From assembly GCA_019787685.1 (NCBI GenBank), contig JAHNUO010000017.1, forward strand, positions 372,001 through 436,000: DNA of 64,000 nt. The letters run 5' to 3'. Within the stretch, counting starts at the first letter, position 1. Each line of letters opens with the position of its first letter. Source of the DNA: Chiua virens (taxonomy: Eukaryota > Basidiomycota > Agaricomycetes > Boletales > Boletaceae). Shown here one piece after another: positions 48,801 through 59,955 of the stretch. The notes below the pieces were generated by a model. The model was given only the letters and a program-made list of their open reading frames with translations. It searched no databases and was not told the origin of the DNA. A program made the translations under genes and the position numbers.

Positions 48801-50144
48801 TCCTGTTGTTCAGAATCTGTCAGTAATTGATTCCTTTTGTGCATATCATCAATGACAGGTATCAGGACCCTACATGACATTTTAATGAACAAAACTGAAA
48901 ATATATGAACTTCATATCAATTACCTTCTCAAAGCATATTCAATGCAGAGCATGATATTTGTCTGCTGTGTAGTCACAAGAAGCTTCTGCAAAGCTTCTT
49001 CATTTAAGGCCATCACAGTTCTTTCCAAGAGAAGTTGACACCCCTCCTCAGACTTTTGCAGGTCTTTGTAAATCAAATAAGTCTAAATGTAGCCTGAAAA
49101 AGGAATATATATATGCATACCTTTTAACTGCACATATCCCTTTGGTGGATACTTCATGCTTTGCAACAGCTCCCATGCAGGATTGTTCTTCAGCATACTC
49201 TCAGCATATTGTTCTCCCTTTGCAACCATTTTAGCATGAGGTAGCTCCTCCTCCTCTGTCAAGGATGCAATGGCTTGCACTAGAAGTGCATCACATTTTG
49301 TGAATAGAAGCAAGACAGGCACTGAAAATAGGCAAGAAACATGAGGAAGGCAGGATCATAACCAGAAAACCTTACCATTTCCTATGTTACACTCATTAAA
49401 AAACTTCTCCTCAGCAGCCAAGACAGTTCGGTGGTATTGATCCATCGGAATACAATACCTATTCAGCAGCATGTCATTTTTTAATGCAGTGCGAAATACT
49501 GCTCTCTGATTACCATATAGCATGAATCTGCTGCTTGAGGAATGGTGTCTTTGTGCGATTTGAAACAAAATCCATCATCTGCTTGAGTTCTCGTGCACTG
49601 CCAGCTTCGAAGCCCCGCGAATCGTGGAAAATGAAATTTGGGTTGCTTTGAAAAACCAATTCATTCTCGATATTATGCATTCCGCGCTTGAGACGTGTTA
49701 GCTCAACACTATCAACAATGAGATCACAGTAACTGTGGAACTCACGCCGCTGGATTCCCGGATTGCCATTGGATTGACCTGATCACAAACCATCAGTGCG
49801 CCTACGTCATCATGGACGTCTCTCATAAGGGCTAAGCATACCTTATTCCCGTTTCCGTCGTAAATCACTGGATCTTGTATCGAGTTACAGATTCGTTTGA
49901 GTATCGTAGTCTTCCCAGCATTGGCCCGGCCAATGATAAGGATTCTGAAGCGTCCGAATTTCTCTCTGATGTTGTCGATCTGTATATGAGATTCCGGGTT
50001 TGTAGTAGATTCCAGGCTTATAGTAGATTCCAGGTTTGTAGTAGGTTTCAGGCTTATGGTAGATTCTGGGTTCGTAGTAGGTTTTGTACCCGTAGTGGAT
50101 TTTGCGAGAACCTTGGAGCGAAAGAATGGGAGCCGACTGAACAT
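45807..50144 (-). CDS. G-domain GTPase gene with an array of single-codon exons
   Basis: G motifs are FRILIIGRANAGKTTIL (G1), HDSRGFEAG (G3) and LLLFTKCDALL (G4). Ordinary exons are 49842-50144, 49746-49778, 49514-49686, 49376-49458, 49121-49321, 48925-49063 and 48761-48869, ending LVEAIALWFPHVE in phase 0. Then come 28 exons of 3 nt each (48677-48679 down to 46439-46441), a 7-nt exon (46384-46390), and exons 46318-46335, 46206-46240, 46102-46150 and 45807-46054. The last exons read EVYIEITKGKVSQSTTLLSV, then LKEAPWSNALHLGIGIIIILEH and FFLHQQGVQNPTAMATKLYKSHD. All phases agree without any frame correction. The start at 50144 gives MFSRLPFFRSK; an ATG at 50177 is also in frame. The predicted gene has about 40 exons. 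Function is unknown. A decayed relative lies at 31.8-32.4 kb. Confidence 0.75.
46391..48760 (-). repeat. Tandem array of related introns separated by 3-nt exons
   Basis: On the minus strand about 25 related units of 66-107 nt (mostly 80-90) follow one another. Each starts GTAAGTGCTCT or similar, has GATGCTGAT or CTAAT about 40 nt from its end, then a pyrimidine tract, and ends CATTCATAG or similar. Between the AG of one unit and the GT of the next there are always exactly three bases. From 5' to 3' of the gene these triplets encode G Y R Y L K L L E D L G E E E, then Y G L E K N R N Y D, then three less repeat-like units giving I D Q. Donor variants are GTGAGT, GTATGT, GTAGGT, GTAAGC and one GCAAGT. 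Splice and branch motifs are better conserved than the rest of the unit. It is not a CRISPR array. Confidence 0.85.
47006..47037. repeat. Hexanucleotide microsatellite inside one array intron
   Basis: About five copies of ACATAG lie within the intron 46987-47090, making it the longest of the array (104 nt). Confidence 0.85.
49981..50110 (-). repeat. Coding minisatellite in GTPase exon 1
   Basis: A roughly 30-nt unit is repeated about four times and encodes TTNPESTISL-type ten-residue repeats just before the G domain (…PTTNPESTISL, PTTNLESTISL, STTNPESHI). The repeat is in frame and probably forms a flexible leader. Confidence 0.75.
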
Positions 50145-50177
50145 TTTAGCTGTCGCTCGTTCGATGTCAACCAACAA

Positions 50178-51284
50178 AGATTAAATTTGAGAACTTGAGG
50201 TCTCAGAACCCGTCAACAACCCACAACAATATTAATACGAATGAGACAATTCAGACTGGTATTCACTTCGACATCCAAGTGTACATTTACTTTAAGCAAC
50301 CATCGGTCGGGTGTGTAATTATATGAAAGCATTAATGGACTCTGAATTGCCCTTGATCCACCTATGTGGCACTGGCAGGTATAGAAACCGGACATGCGAT
50401 GCTCAAGTATTTGAGAGCGCAAACCGACTTGCAGGATAAGTGCACCAGGCTAGGGATTAGATGAGCACCCTGACATCAACATCTTTGTAGCTCCTCAAAC
50501 CTCGTGATGTAAGTCGATCCAAGATTCGGACGGCATATTTGGTGAACTTGTGCGAGAGCGACGAGCCAACTAGTCTGGATCCAACGCGCAAACACTACTT
50601 CGACAGGCGACCGTGTTGATGGTCCAATCGCTGTACGACCCGAGTGGGTGCGCAATGCTCATGCTCGAGAAATTTCGTCGATGGTCATGGCCTCGATACC
50701 TGATTCAGATGGTCGAGATTAGAAACCGAATACCAGATGACTCGCCGAACCCTTCGAACGAGTGCCTCCTGTGTCATTCGCTGGCTCTCCGCTTTGGGGT
50801 TCATGTCTAGACAACGGACAACCCGCTCGCAGAACCTAGATCATGAAACCGAGCGACTCCCAGAGTGGTTTAAATTTGTAAGTAGCGAGAAGAAAGAGCA
50901 TCGCACCATTTCGCAGGGCCATCTGCAGGGTAGTTATTTAGCACTCCCATGTCCCACGCGAGGAGTTGGCATCTCGGCTCGTCCAGATTAGAAAGGAGGA
51001 ATGGCTGCGTTCAGGCGAACGGAAGGACAGCATGTAACAAGTGTAAATGGAATCTAAGCCCGCTGTGATTGCAAGTTATAACTTCCTGGCTCAGCTGCAC
51101 CTGGGGTCCATTCCTGGCTGTCTCCGAAGCGCGAGTTTCCGAATCATCAGCTACTTACATGTCAACCGGGAGGTGAGTACTTGAGTACACTCCTTGGATT
51201 GACCAAATCGCTCTGAAGCGTGTTCAGCCACGTTTTTTGACTCGGCATTACTCGGTGGTCATGAACAACTCGACAAATGCACAC
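50178..51284. other. Intergenic, nothing recognised
   Basis: This is upstream of the minus-strand GTPase gene and should hold its promoter. Short frames occur on the plus strand near 50.6-51.0 kb, but none has recognisable content. Confidence 0.4.
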
Positions 51285-52511
51285 CAACCATCTCAGTTTT
51301 GTGGGGGATGGGATACTCACGACAACAGCACAGGTGGTGCTGAGAGAGGTGTACGGAAGGTACGTAGGGTCGAAATGGGTGATGTCCTCGCAGGTCAAGA
51401 AGGGTTCTCCGACTCGTCAACGTAGGTCGCGCGACCGGGAGGTGAGCACACTCCTTCGAAAGTCAAGACTGCCACGAGCGACTGATCAAATTGCTCTGCA
51501 GTGTGTCAGGCCGCATTGTTTGATTCGGCATCACTCGGTGATCATGAACAACTCGAAATCATGCCGAACTCGCGAACCTACGTCACTCCGAGCAAGTACA
51601 CGTCATTGGCACCATCGTGTCACCCTCACAGTCGTATACCGCTGTCTGAGGAGAGTCAGGATACCCCAGCCAGTGCTCTATAGTCCATACCTTCAGAATA
51701 TGTCGACTCGCAACCACACACGGAAATTCCTTTGAACGTGACCTCAGATCGATCAAACGATATCGTCTCGACCGGTACACCCGAATAATACTTGTGGAGG
51801 CGAATTCTTCATAGCGTGAAATCGGATCGGCGATCATTCGAACCGAGTCGCTTTGTTATTTGAACTCGGACGCGGACTCACCACGCCAATACAGTCTGCT
51901 CTGGCCATGTTCTGGATCAAACACGTACGTAGGACTCAAGTCGAGGTGGTCCAGGGTAAATAGAAGCGTCGGTCCCTATTCGTCGTTGATCATTATCCAT
52001 CGCTGGCATAAATTCGGGTTCAGTTACCACTGCTCGAACACGACCATTCATATTGACCCCTTAGTTCCAGCCATCACGATCTCTCGGTACTAATCCCTAC
52101 CACCTCCACGATCGCAGGAAACCACACAAGCGTCGTTCAACGACAATCCAACCACGAACACGCGCGTACTTGCTATCGACTACAAGTCCCGTCCTCACCC
52201 TGCTTCTACAAGCTTCTAGCTCGAACGCCACCATCAACAAACGAATGATATTAGCAAAGAATGGAGTGCGAATGGACCTAGCCCAAACATGTGATATACG
52301 TCTTCTCCCCCCTTCCATCTTCTGTGTGTATGTGCAATGTAATGTGTAGTAAACAGATGAAATGAAAATCAAACGAGGCGTCAGCTGTAGCATGAAAGCA
52401 GAGACGATAGACGAGTCCATGTGCAACAATGAAAGAACTTGAAAGTAACAGAAAGAGAGAAAGCAAAACACGAAGAGCGATACGATGCGTTGATGGTCGG
52501 ATGCGACACGT
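51285..52511. repeat. Duplicated spacer downstream of the intact RING gene
   Basis: It is nearly identical to 39.06-40.28 kb. Together with the RING gene, the two tracts form a direct segmental duplication of about 3.3 kb, whose copies lie 12.2 kb apart. A GTGAGTATCCC donor-like motif preceded by an open minus-strand stretch (FDPTYLPYT) occurs in both copies and, degraded, near 32.75 kb. It may be an exon of an unrecognised gene. Confidence 0.7.
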
Positions 52512-55400
52512 TCAGCGCGCGTCGAGCCGTTCCCTGCAGAGCGGGCACGTTTGGCTCCGGTCCAGCCAGTTTGCCAAACATTTTTCGTGAAATCTAGTAT
52601 ACAACGTCACTTCCAAATACAGTGTCGAGGTCAACATCAAACGACACGCACGCATGTTGACAGGTAGCACCCAAGATACCCGCATCGTCCGCCTTGAACT
52701 GTGTCATGCAAATTGCACACTTCTCCACGGCCACACCCAGCAATGACATCTTCAACTTGACCCGGCCGTCCTTGGTCACACGCCTTCGCACGAGTTCGAC
52801 GTTGCCAACGAGATACGACGGGTCCAGCTGGTTCACAGGCTCCAAGTCTACGCTGTCCGGGTCACTCTCTCCAAGTAGCAAAGGCATGGTAGCCGGAAGT
52901 GGCGGCGGCGGCGTGGCAGGCCCAAGAAGGTCGGCAATAAGGAGAAGGGCCTAGGCAGGAAGAATCGTTCACATCTTTCGATCCAAGATCGTCCTTAATC
53001 GTAGAACTCACGTCATAATTAGACCCGTCCGACATGCCCTGGTCGCCCAGACTGGACACCAGGCCATTGATATCTGGAACATCAGAAGTCGGCGTTGTCT
53101 GCATAGACGCATCAAAGAACTCTACTGAACGGCTGGCAGCGGTGGAGAGCGTGAGGCTGGACGCGGAGGCGAAACCGCTTGTCGTCGGGGTCAAGGGTCC
53201 AGGTGGGCTCACGGTGCCGCTGTCGCTCACATTGTCATTGTCATCGCCGTTGTCGTCGTCGAGACCTAGGATATCCTCGCAAGGAGGTGTGGTAGGGTTT
53301 GGAGTTGGTTGAGATGGCGTGTCGAGGCTGTCATCGTCAAGATCGATAAGCAAGCCCTCGGGGATAGGGGGGGTGGAAGGTGTGGTAGAGACTGTTGGCT
53401 TTAGATAGGGCACGACGCGGGTCACACCCTTGTCGAGAATCCAAGTCAAAGAAGGAGAGATAGGAGGTGTTGCTGGGAGTGGTCTGCCGGGATAATGGCG
53501 CCGAGGAGACGATTGGGTTGTTGGAGGAAGACTTTGGGACGTGTTTGGTAATGGCGTGGGAGGTCCGGAGGGAAATATGGAAGAGTAAGCCGGCGCACTT
53601 CGCATGCCCATGTCTCGCGATAGGGATCTCCCACGTACAAGAACATGGTTGTCGTCCCGCGCATCGGACGAACGGACGATGCGCTCTGTGGCAGAGCGTG
53701 CAGGTAGAGAAGTAAGAGCTGGGTTATTAGGCATAATAGGAAGATCAGGATCATGATCATAGGCCGGTGTTTCTACCGGCGGCGGAGGCGACGAGACTCG
53801 GGGGGTTCTGGAAGGGGTTCTGGAGGACAAAGAAGAACCGCGATCTCTGCTCCCTGTGCGGGTGGGCTCCGAGGCAACCTGAATGTCTGCTGGAATGTCC
53901 TCGCTAGCGGTCGTTTTCTCGGAGAAGCATGTATCAGCAGTGTTGAAGGTAGCCGTAGAAGTAACTGAGATGGGGGATACGGGCGCACTCGAAGCGCTCA
54001 TCTGACTTCCACGACTCGAGGTCGTATAGCGACGAACATGTCGAGCCACAAATGGTGGGGACGCAGGTCTGTTGACATCCGAGCCGACGGCCTGTGGAAG
54101 CTGTACGGTATTCACCTTGCGCGACCGTTCAGCCTGCGACTTTGACGGCGGGGTGCCAAACACATCTGGCCCCTTCAACTTGTGTAGCTGTCGTTTCACC
54201 GTGTTCTGAGGTGTCGCAGGACTCGGTGGTGGTAATGAATCATCGATACCCGACTCTCCCGAACCAGTGCGCTCAAGCACCTCCCAGTCTTCCAGGGGTT
54301 CACTTGACGCACGCTCCTTCGACTTCCGATTTCGGTGGAACAACTTCGTTCGCGCACGGTCACGGTGCGGAGTGCCGTGATGAGATGGCGAAACGTTGAG
54401 CAGCGATGGTGCGCTCTTGAAGAACGGGCTAGGATTACGGAGCAGTGAAATCACGGACGAGGACGGTTGAGGCGAGTGTGAACGGCCGTGTGCATGGAAG
54501 AACCGCGCAGGCGAGCCCGGGATGCTCGGCATCCGATGATGCTTTGGCGTAGGCGGCGTGGACAAATCCGAGTTGTTGTCCTGATTGCGATCGTCCTCAT
54601 ACCGATCGCGACTCTCAGGAATACGAAGGGATAGTTGGGAGGCCAAAAATCTGGCCTGGAGACCTGGATTGCGAGAAACGGTGGGTTGACTCGCTAGACG
54701 AGCTCTGCCAGTGTGCGGGAACGGAGGCCCCGGAGGCATCGTCGCAGGCGCGTTCGATTCTGTTCGCAACTTGTGTCGCTTGACGCGCTCGGTCAAGGGC
54801 ATGCCCCGCACACGGTCGAGCTCCCACCGCTCGGACGGCTCCAAATCAACGAGTTCGATACTGGATCCGTCCTCTTCTGGAGGACGCTGCAGGATTGATA
54901 GAGAAGCGGTGTCTATAGAGAACGTATCGCTCCTGTCCGATACAGCAGGGAGGAACCGAGCGCCGGGCACGGGAAGAGAGGCGACGGTGACCGCAGGCGA
55001 GACGAGACCAGGGTGGACAGGACCACTCTGGTGGACAAAGTTCTCGGACACGAGGGTTGATACCGCAGTCGCAGTTTCGTACGTGGGCGGAGGCGGGAAA
55101 TCTGTGGGAGAGGGCACATGAGCGTGAGCAGCGGGCACGGAAGGACGACTGACCTGCTTCGTCGGACATTCTAGAGGACTGCGCTTGTCTGCGAGAGGCA
55201 GCGCCTCTAAAGTCGTAGGAAAGGTTGTACTGAATTTCCTCCTCGTATCGCTCCTCCCTTTTCTTCTTCGATTTGGGTTTGCGGGTCCGAGGGGTGTTAT
55301 CGGGTGTGGAGGGGGGAATAGTACGGGCATTGAAAGTGGAGCTGTGGGCGAGATACGTTGCTGCTCGAGCTGGTTCGGCAGTCCTCTTTCCCGAGGCCAT
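52512..55400 (-). CDS. RING-H2 finger protein with long disordered N-terminus
   Basis: Four exons fit: 55154-55400, 53012-55101, 52652-52950 and 52512-52593 (introns of 52, 61 and 58 nt). They give 905 residues with no frame break. The start at 55400 gives MASGKRTAEPARAATYL. The first ~790 residues are Ser/Pro/Thr-rich and disordered. The C-terminus has the RING-H2: EKCAICMTQFKADDAG, then TCQHAFHEKCLANWLDRS, then TCPLCRERLDAR at the very end. That gives CxxC, CxHxxHxxC and CxxC zinc ligands, as in E3 ubiquitin ligases. The substrate is unknown. It is the intact member of a family of four copies in this window. Confidence 0.85.
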
Positions 55401-56648
55401 CGTATAGCACTGAGAAGGTGAGTGCAGATGGGAGACAAGGGCGAAAGAATGCACGACACGCCTTTACCTGCTGTCGTGCCGACATGCCCTATTCTTGTTT
55501 GTCTTTCTTTGGCAACTTACAAAGAGGGGACTCGGAGCATGGCGGTCCTCATTGCGGATTATCCGCAACGGAACTGCCCTCCTTTCCAGGTCCCCTCGTT
55601 GCATCGATCCTGCCATGCCGATGCCTCGAGGAACACTTGCCCAACACTACACCTGCCTCATTTGGCACGCTTTTTTCCACGCCATTCTCATTCGTCACGG
55701 TAATGAATGTCGAGGGTCCTCATTTATCGTCTCCTTATCGTCTCCCACTCAGACCTCGTCCACCTCCAGAGCTAACCCGGCTCATCCGCGCTCGAACTTT
55801 CATGTATCATTCTGATGTCCTCGATCCCATCAATCAAACAGAAACCGTGAGCGAACCCAAACGCTTGGGTCATCGACGTCACCTTGCAACACGACAGGGG
55901 TGTTCCCTTTTAAGCGTTCAGGCCCCACTACACCCACCGTGGGTCCGGCTGCATCAGGGCGTCAAGAACGTAGCTCTACGTGTGTGGAACGGTAATTTAG
56001 AACAATAACCTTGTCGATATGACAGTCACGCCCAGGCGGCACTGTATGACACGGGATGCGTACCTCTAGCCACGATTCCAGGGCTTCAGCCTTCATCTAG
56101 ACAAAGACTCACGAATTTGCATTATTTGATGTTCGAGATATCCCACCTAACCTGGATTCCCGACTACGTTTAGGTTCCTGTGTGAATCTCATTCGTAGAG
56201 AACAACCTTCTAGCGAGACCTCTGAATTTCCTTCCAATTTTTCATCTCAAGGACACCTCTATTCACATGGAGCAAATCGTAGAAACTCGTAATATACACG
56301 TTAAGTACGTTCAACATGGAGTGGATTAGGGCCTCTACACGCCTGAATCACAGAAAGAAACTTGCAAGCAACGAGTGAGTTCAAGTAATCCAAATCCGAC
56401 AGCGTCCCCGCAAGACACACTGATATGTATGTCAACAGAACCATGATGCGTATGTATGGACGATTGCATTTGTGTGATGAAGAAAAAAAAATTAAGAGAG
56501 AGCGACACAAAAGAATGCGGGACGTTGGGGACGGAATAGAATAAAAATCTAGATTACAAGCGGATATTCGATGCTCGATTATTTCTCACGAGAATGCAAA
56601 CCTGTCGAGAGCGAGGGAGATCATCCACGTCCCCACATGCAGCGTCGT
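55401..56648. other. Intergenic; possible small plus-strand gene not supported
   Basis: This lies between the RING promoter and the Pma1 3' end. A plus-strand frame from an ATG at 55704 (MNVEGPHLSSPYRLPL) runs to 56008 but matches nothing I know and lacks splice support. Confidence 0.35.
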
Positions 56649-59600
56649 CTATGCTGCAGTTCGGCTGGGGTTGCGAGCCAAGGTAGCACCGGTTCTCTGG
56701 GCCTGAATGCTGCTGAAACGATGCAACTCCTCGGGCTTCATCGAGACTTTGCGACCAAAGCCAACCTTGCGTACAGCACGGCGAATGAACGAAACACGGT
56801 TCGAGTACATAGACTCATGGATCGAAGCGGCACGAGATTGCGTGCGTGTGATGGGAACGCCACCCTCAGATGCCCTAGCCGCTGCCTCCGCAGTCTTGCG
56901 GTCGTGACGTTCACGCATCCTCTTAATGATCGTAGCCTTCATCGCAAACTTGATCCAGTCTAGGGGCGAGAACCAGACAATGTTCTGGCAACACAATGAG
57001 GAGACGTTGAAAAGATACAAAAAAACACTTACCCAAACCCACACAATACCGATCCAACCACCGGAGATACCCTGAATATCAGTGAAGCCCCAGTCACCAT
57101 ACGCCGCAATGATCGAGGACACAAGTTGTGCGAGGCAGAATGCACTCATAAGGGCGACAGAAGGGCGCTCCATGAAGAAGAAGCCGTGGGAACGTGTGAC
57201 GAAGATGAGTGCCTGCGAAATAATGGCAACTTGCAAGTAGATGATGGTGTGAAGCTGCCGGTCGTTGGGGCCCGAGGGGGTGGGTGATCCGTTGAAGGTG
57301 ACACCGAACTTGTCGTAGAAGAACGTCGTCTGGTAGATGATGCTGTACAATACGACACTAAAGGAAATCATCAGTCAGAGAAATAACATACAAGGATGAT
57401 GTCTTACGTCGAAGCAGTCAAGTACAAGCCGTACGCAATAGCGTACGAGAAGATCTCAGCGAAGGTCCCAGGCGTCCGGCGTCATCGAGGGCAAGACACG
57501 ATCAACAGACAAGGTCATGATGGTACCAGTCGTTCAGTAGGGCGATGATCAGGACCATGAAGGAGGGAAATCGAACTCGAACGCGAAAGCCAAGATAGCG
57601 AAACAGACAACGATACGGATAGTGACAGCACAGGCATAGATGGAGTAGTTGCGCATACGCTGGAAAATGATACGCGAACCACGAATGGCATGAACAATGG
57701 TAGACAACCCAGGTTCCGTCAAGACAATGTCGGCAGCACCACGAGCTGCATCAGTGGCACCCTCAACAGCGATACCGACGTTGGCACGGGAGAGAGCTGG
57801 GGCATCGTTGGCACCATCACCAGTCATTGCGCACAAGTGACCAAGACCTTGAAGACGTTTGACAATTTCGTACTTGTGTTCGGGGAAGACACCAGCGAAA
57901 CCATCTGCATCCAAGATCATGTCGTCGAGACTGTTGTGCTTGCCACCGGGGGGGGGACCATCCTTCAACACCTTGGCAGGGTACATGTGGTCACCTAAAC
58001 CGAGACGGCGACCGGTTTCCTTTGCAATAGCCAACTGATCGCCTGTAACCATCTTGACCTTGACTCCGAGTGCAATGGCATCGTCAATAGTTTGCTTGGT
58101 GTCATCACGAGGAGGGTCGAAAATGGCGAGAAGACCAATGAGTTCGAAGCCGTTGCCCTCAGCCTCCGGATCGTCACCGTCCAACTCCTCATAAGCGACA
58201 GCAAGAGCACGGAGACCACGAGTAGCAAACTCCTCGACATCAGCCTCGAGTTTGTTCTCAATTTCCTCGGTCTTGTTGCGAGTGCAGAGCTCGATGATAA
58301 TACCCGTCATACCCTTAGTGACACGCTTAAGTTTGCCGGATGACTCTTCCAGGTACGTGATTTCCGTGCGCTTGTCGACAGGATTGAATGGCTTGAAGTC
58401 CAAAAGTTTGATACCGGCACGAGCACGAGAGGAATCGCCAAGAGCGCCGACAACGGAAGCATCGATGGCATCTTGGTTTTCCGTGCGGGAGGCGTAGGCC
58501 GCGAGAAGCATAACATCGTCGGCAGAGAAGGGACCGTAGGTGCGAATGGTAGCCTTGTCGATGGTAAGTTTGTTGGTGGTAAGCGTACCAGTCTTGTCAG
58601 AGCAAAGAATGGTGACACCAGCAAGTTCTTCAATGGCGGTGATACGAGTGACGATAGCCTTGTGCTTGGCCAGCTGCTGAGCACCGACGGCGAGAGTGAC
58701 GGACAAGACAGTGGGCATGGCAATGGGAATTCCACCGATCAAAAGGACGAGGATGTTGTTGAGACCACGACGATAGTTGTACCTGTAGCCAGCGTAGAGC
58801 ACGAGAATTTCGGCGACGACAAAGATACCGATAGAAACCAAACAGAAAGAACCGATTTGGGCGAGAATCTTCTGCAAGTGTCCAGTGGTGTCATCATCCT
58901 GTCCAACAAGGGAAGCAGCACGACCGAAGAAAGTGTTGGCACCAGTGGAGATTACAACACCCTCGGCTTCACCCTGTTTGCACGTTGATCCACTGCGGAA
59001 GGAACGTCAGGATCAAACCAAACGGGACAGAAGAAAGACTAACGAAAAACATTGATCACCGGTCTTCTTACTCTGAGGGAGCGATTCACCGGTGAGAGCA
59101 GCTTGATCAATAGAAACGTTGATGGCCTCTGTGAGACGACAGTCCGCAGGCACAATGTCACCAATTTTGAACGAGATCATGTCGCCAGGGACAAGATCGG
59201 CAGACTCGATTTCGGACCAGGAGCCGTTACGCTTGACTTTTGCCTTGGGAGCAAGAGAGTCCATAAGTGCCTTGACAGCGTTTCCAGCATTGCGTTCCTC
59301 GTAGAAACCGATAGTCGAGTTGATGAACAAGAGGAGGACGATACCGACGAAATCTTCCCAGTCTGGAGGCATTCCACCACCGTTCGAAAGTACAATAGCG
59401 ACGAGGGCAGCACCCTCCATGACCCAAGACAACGGATTCCACATGAAACTCAGGAACTAAGAGTGTAAGGTCCACTTCAGGAGGCGCAGATATAGATGGC
59501 GGAACATCGTACCTGAAGGAAGGCATTCTGTTCCTCTTGTTCGAGCTTGTTGGGACCGAACAGCTCAATACGACGACGGGCTTCTCCGTATTGAGACCAT

Positions 59601-59955
59601 TCTCGTCGCACTGGAGGAGTTTGAAGACATCGTCGATGACGATGGTCTCGAGGTCAACCTTCTCCTTATCGTACAAGTCTTCGGCCTTGAGCTCAATCTT
59701 TAAGACAGAAGATCAGCCGTTACCGGGATACGTATATGAAATTTGACAAACCAAAGACATGTCAACATTTGCGTCTACTGCAGACCGTCAAAAGTGAAGA
59801 CGCGCGATAAAAAGACGGAACGTACGGGTTGGTTTCTCCTCCTCGTGGCCAAACTCCTTGTACTCTCTCTTACGCTTGGCTTCGGGGGCGACTTCAGATG
59901 TGGGCGACTCTTCGCCCTGCGGCCCGGGCACCTTTTCGACGTTTGGTTCCGACAT
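56649..59955 (-). CDS. pma1: Plasma membrane H+-ATPase (P3A-type, Pma1)
   Basis: This is the proton pump that energises the plasma membrane. Signatures are PADCRLTEA and [11 protein letters not shown] (actuator domain), [12 protein letters not shown] (phosphorylated Asp), [40 protein letters not shown] (hinge) and the membrane segment [13 protein letters not shown]. The C-terminus has the regulatory tail after [13 protein letters not shown]. The start at 59955 gives [11 protein letters not shown]. Introns are 59778-59825, 59698-59751, 59457-59512, 58993-59043, 57358-57407 and 56985-57032. Exon 2 is only 26 nt (59752-59777) and supplies the conserved NVDMS segment. Two apparent missing bases (near 59581-59587 and 57557-57563) and two extra ones (near 57528-57530 and 57461-57466) break the frame in conserved blocks. 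Corrected length is 999 residues. Confidence 0.94.

Noticed and set aside
52862..55459. A single 865-codon RING gene without introns, starting at 55459
   Set aside because: That frame lacks the RING domain. Using the introns 55102-55153, 52951-53011 and 52594-52651 gives a coherent start (MASGKR) and a complete RING-H2.
55704..56008. A plus-strand gene starting MNVEGPHLSS
   Set aside because: There is no domain, no intron support and no convincing downstream exon. Left as unassigned sequence.
4290..59590. Programmed +1 frameshifting shared by condensin, separase, Polo and the WD40 gene
   Set aside because: The sequences at the break sites share no slippery motif. Most lie in short homopolymers, and Pma1 has -1 breaks too. 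Sequence error is simpler.
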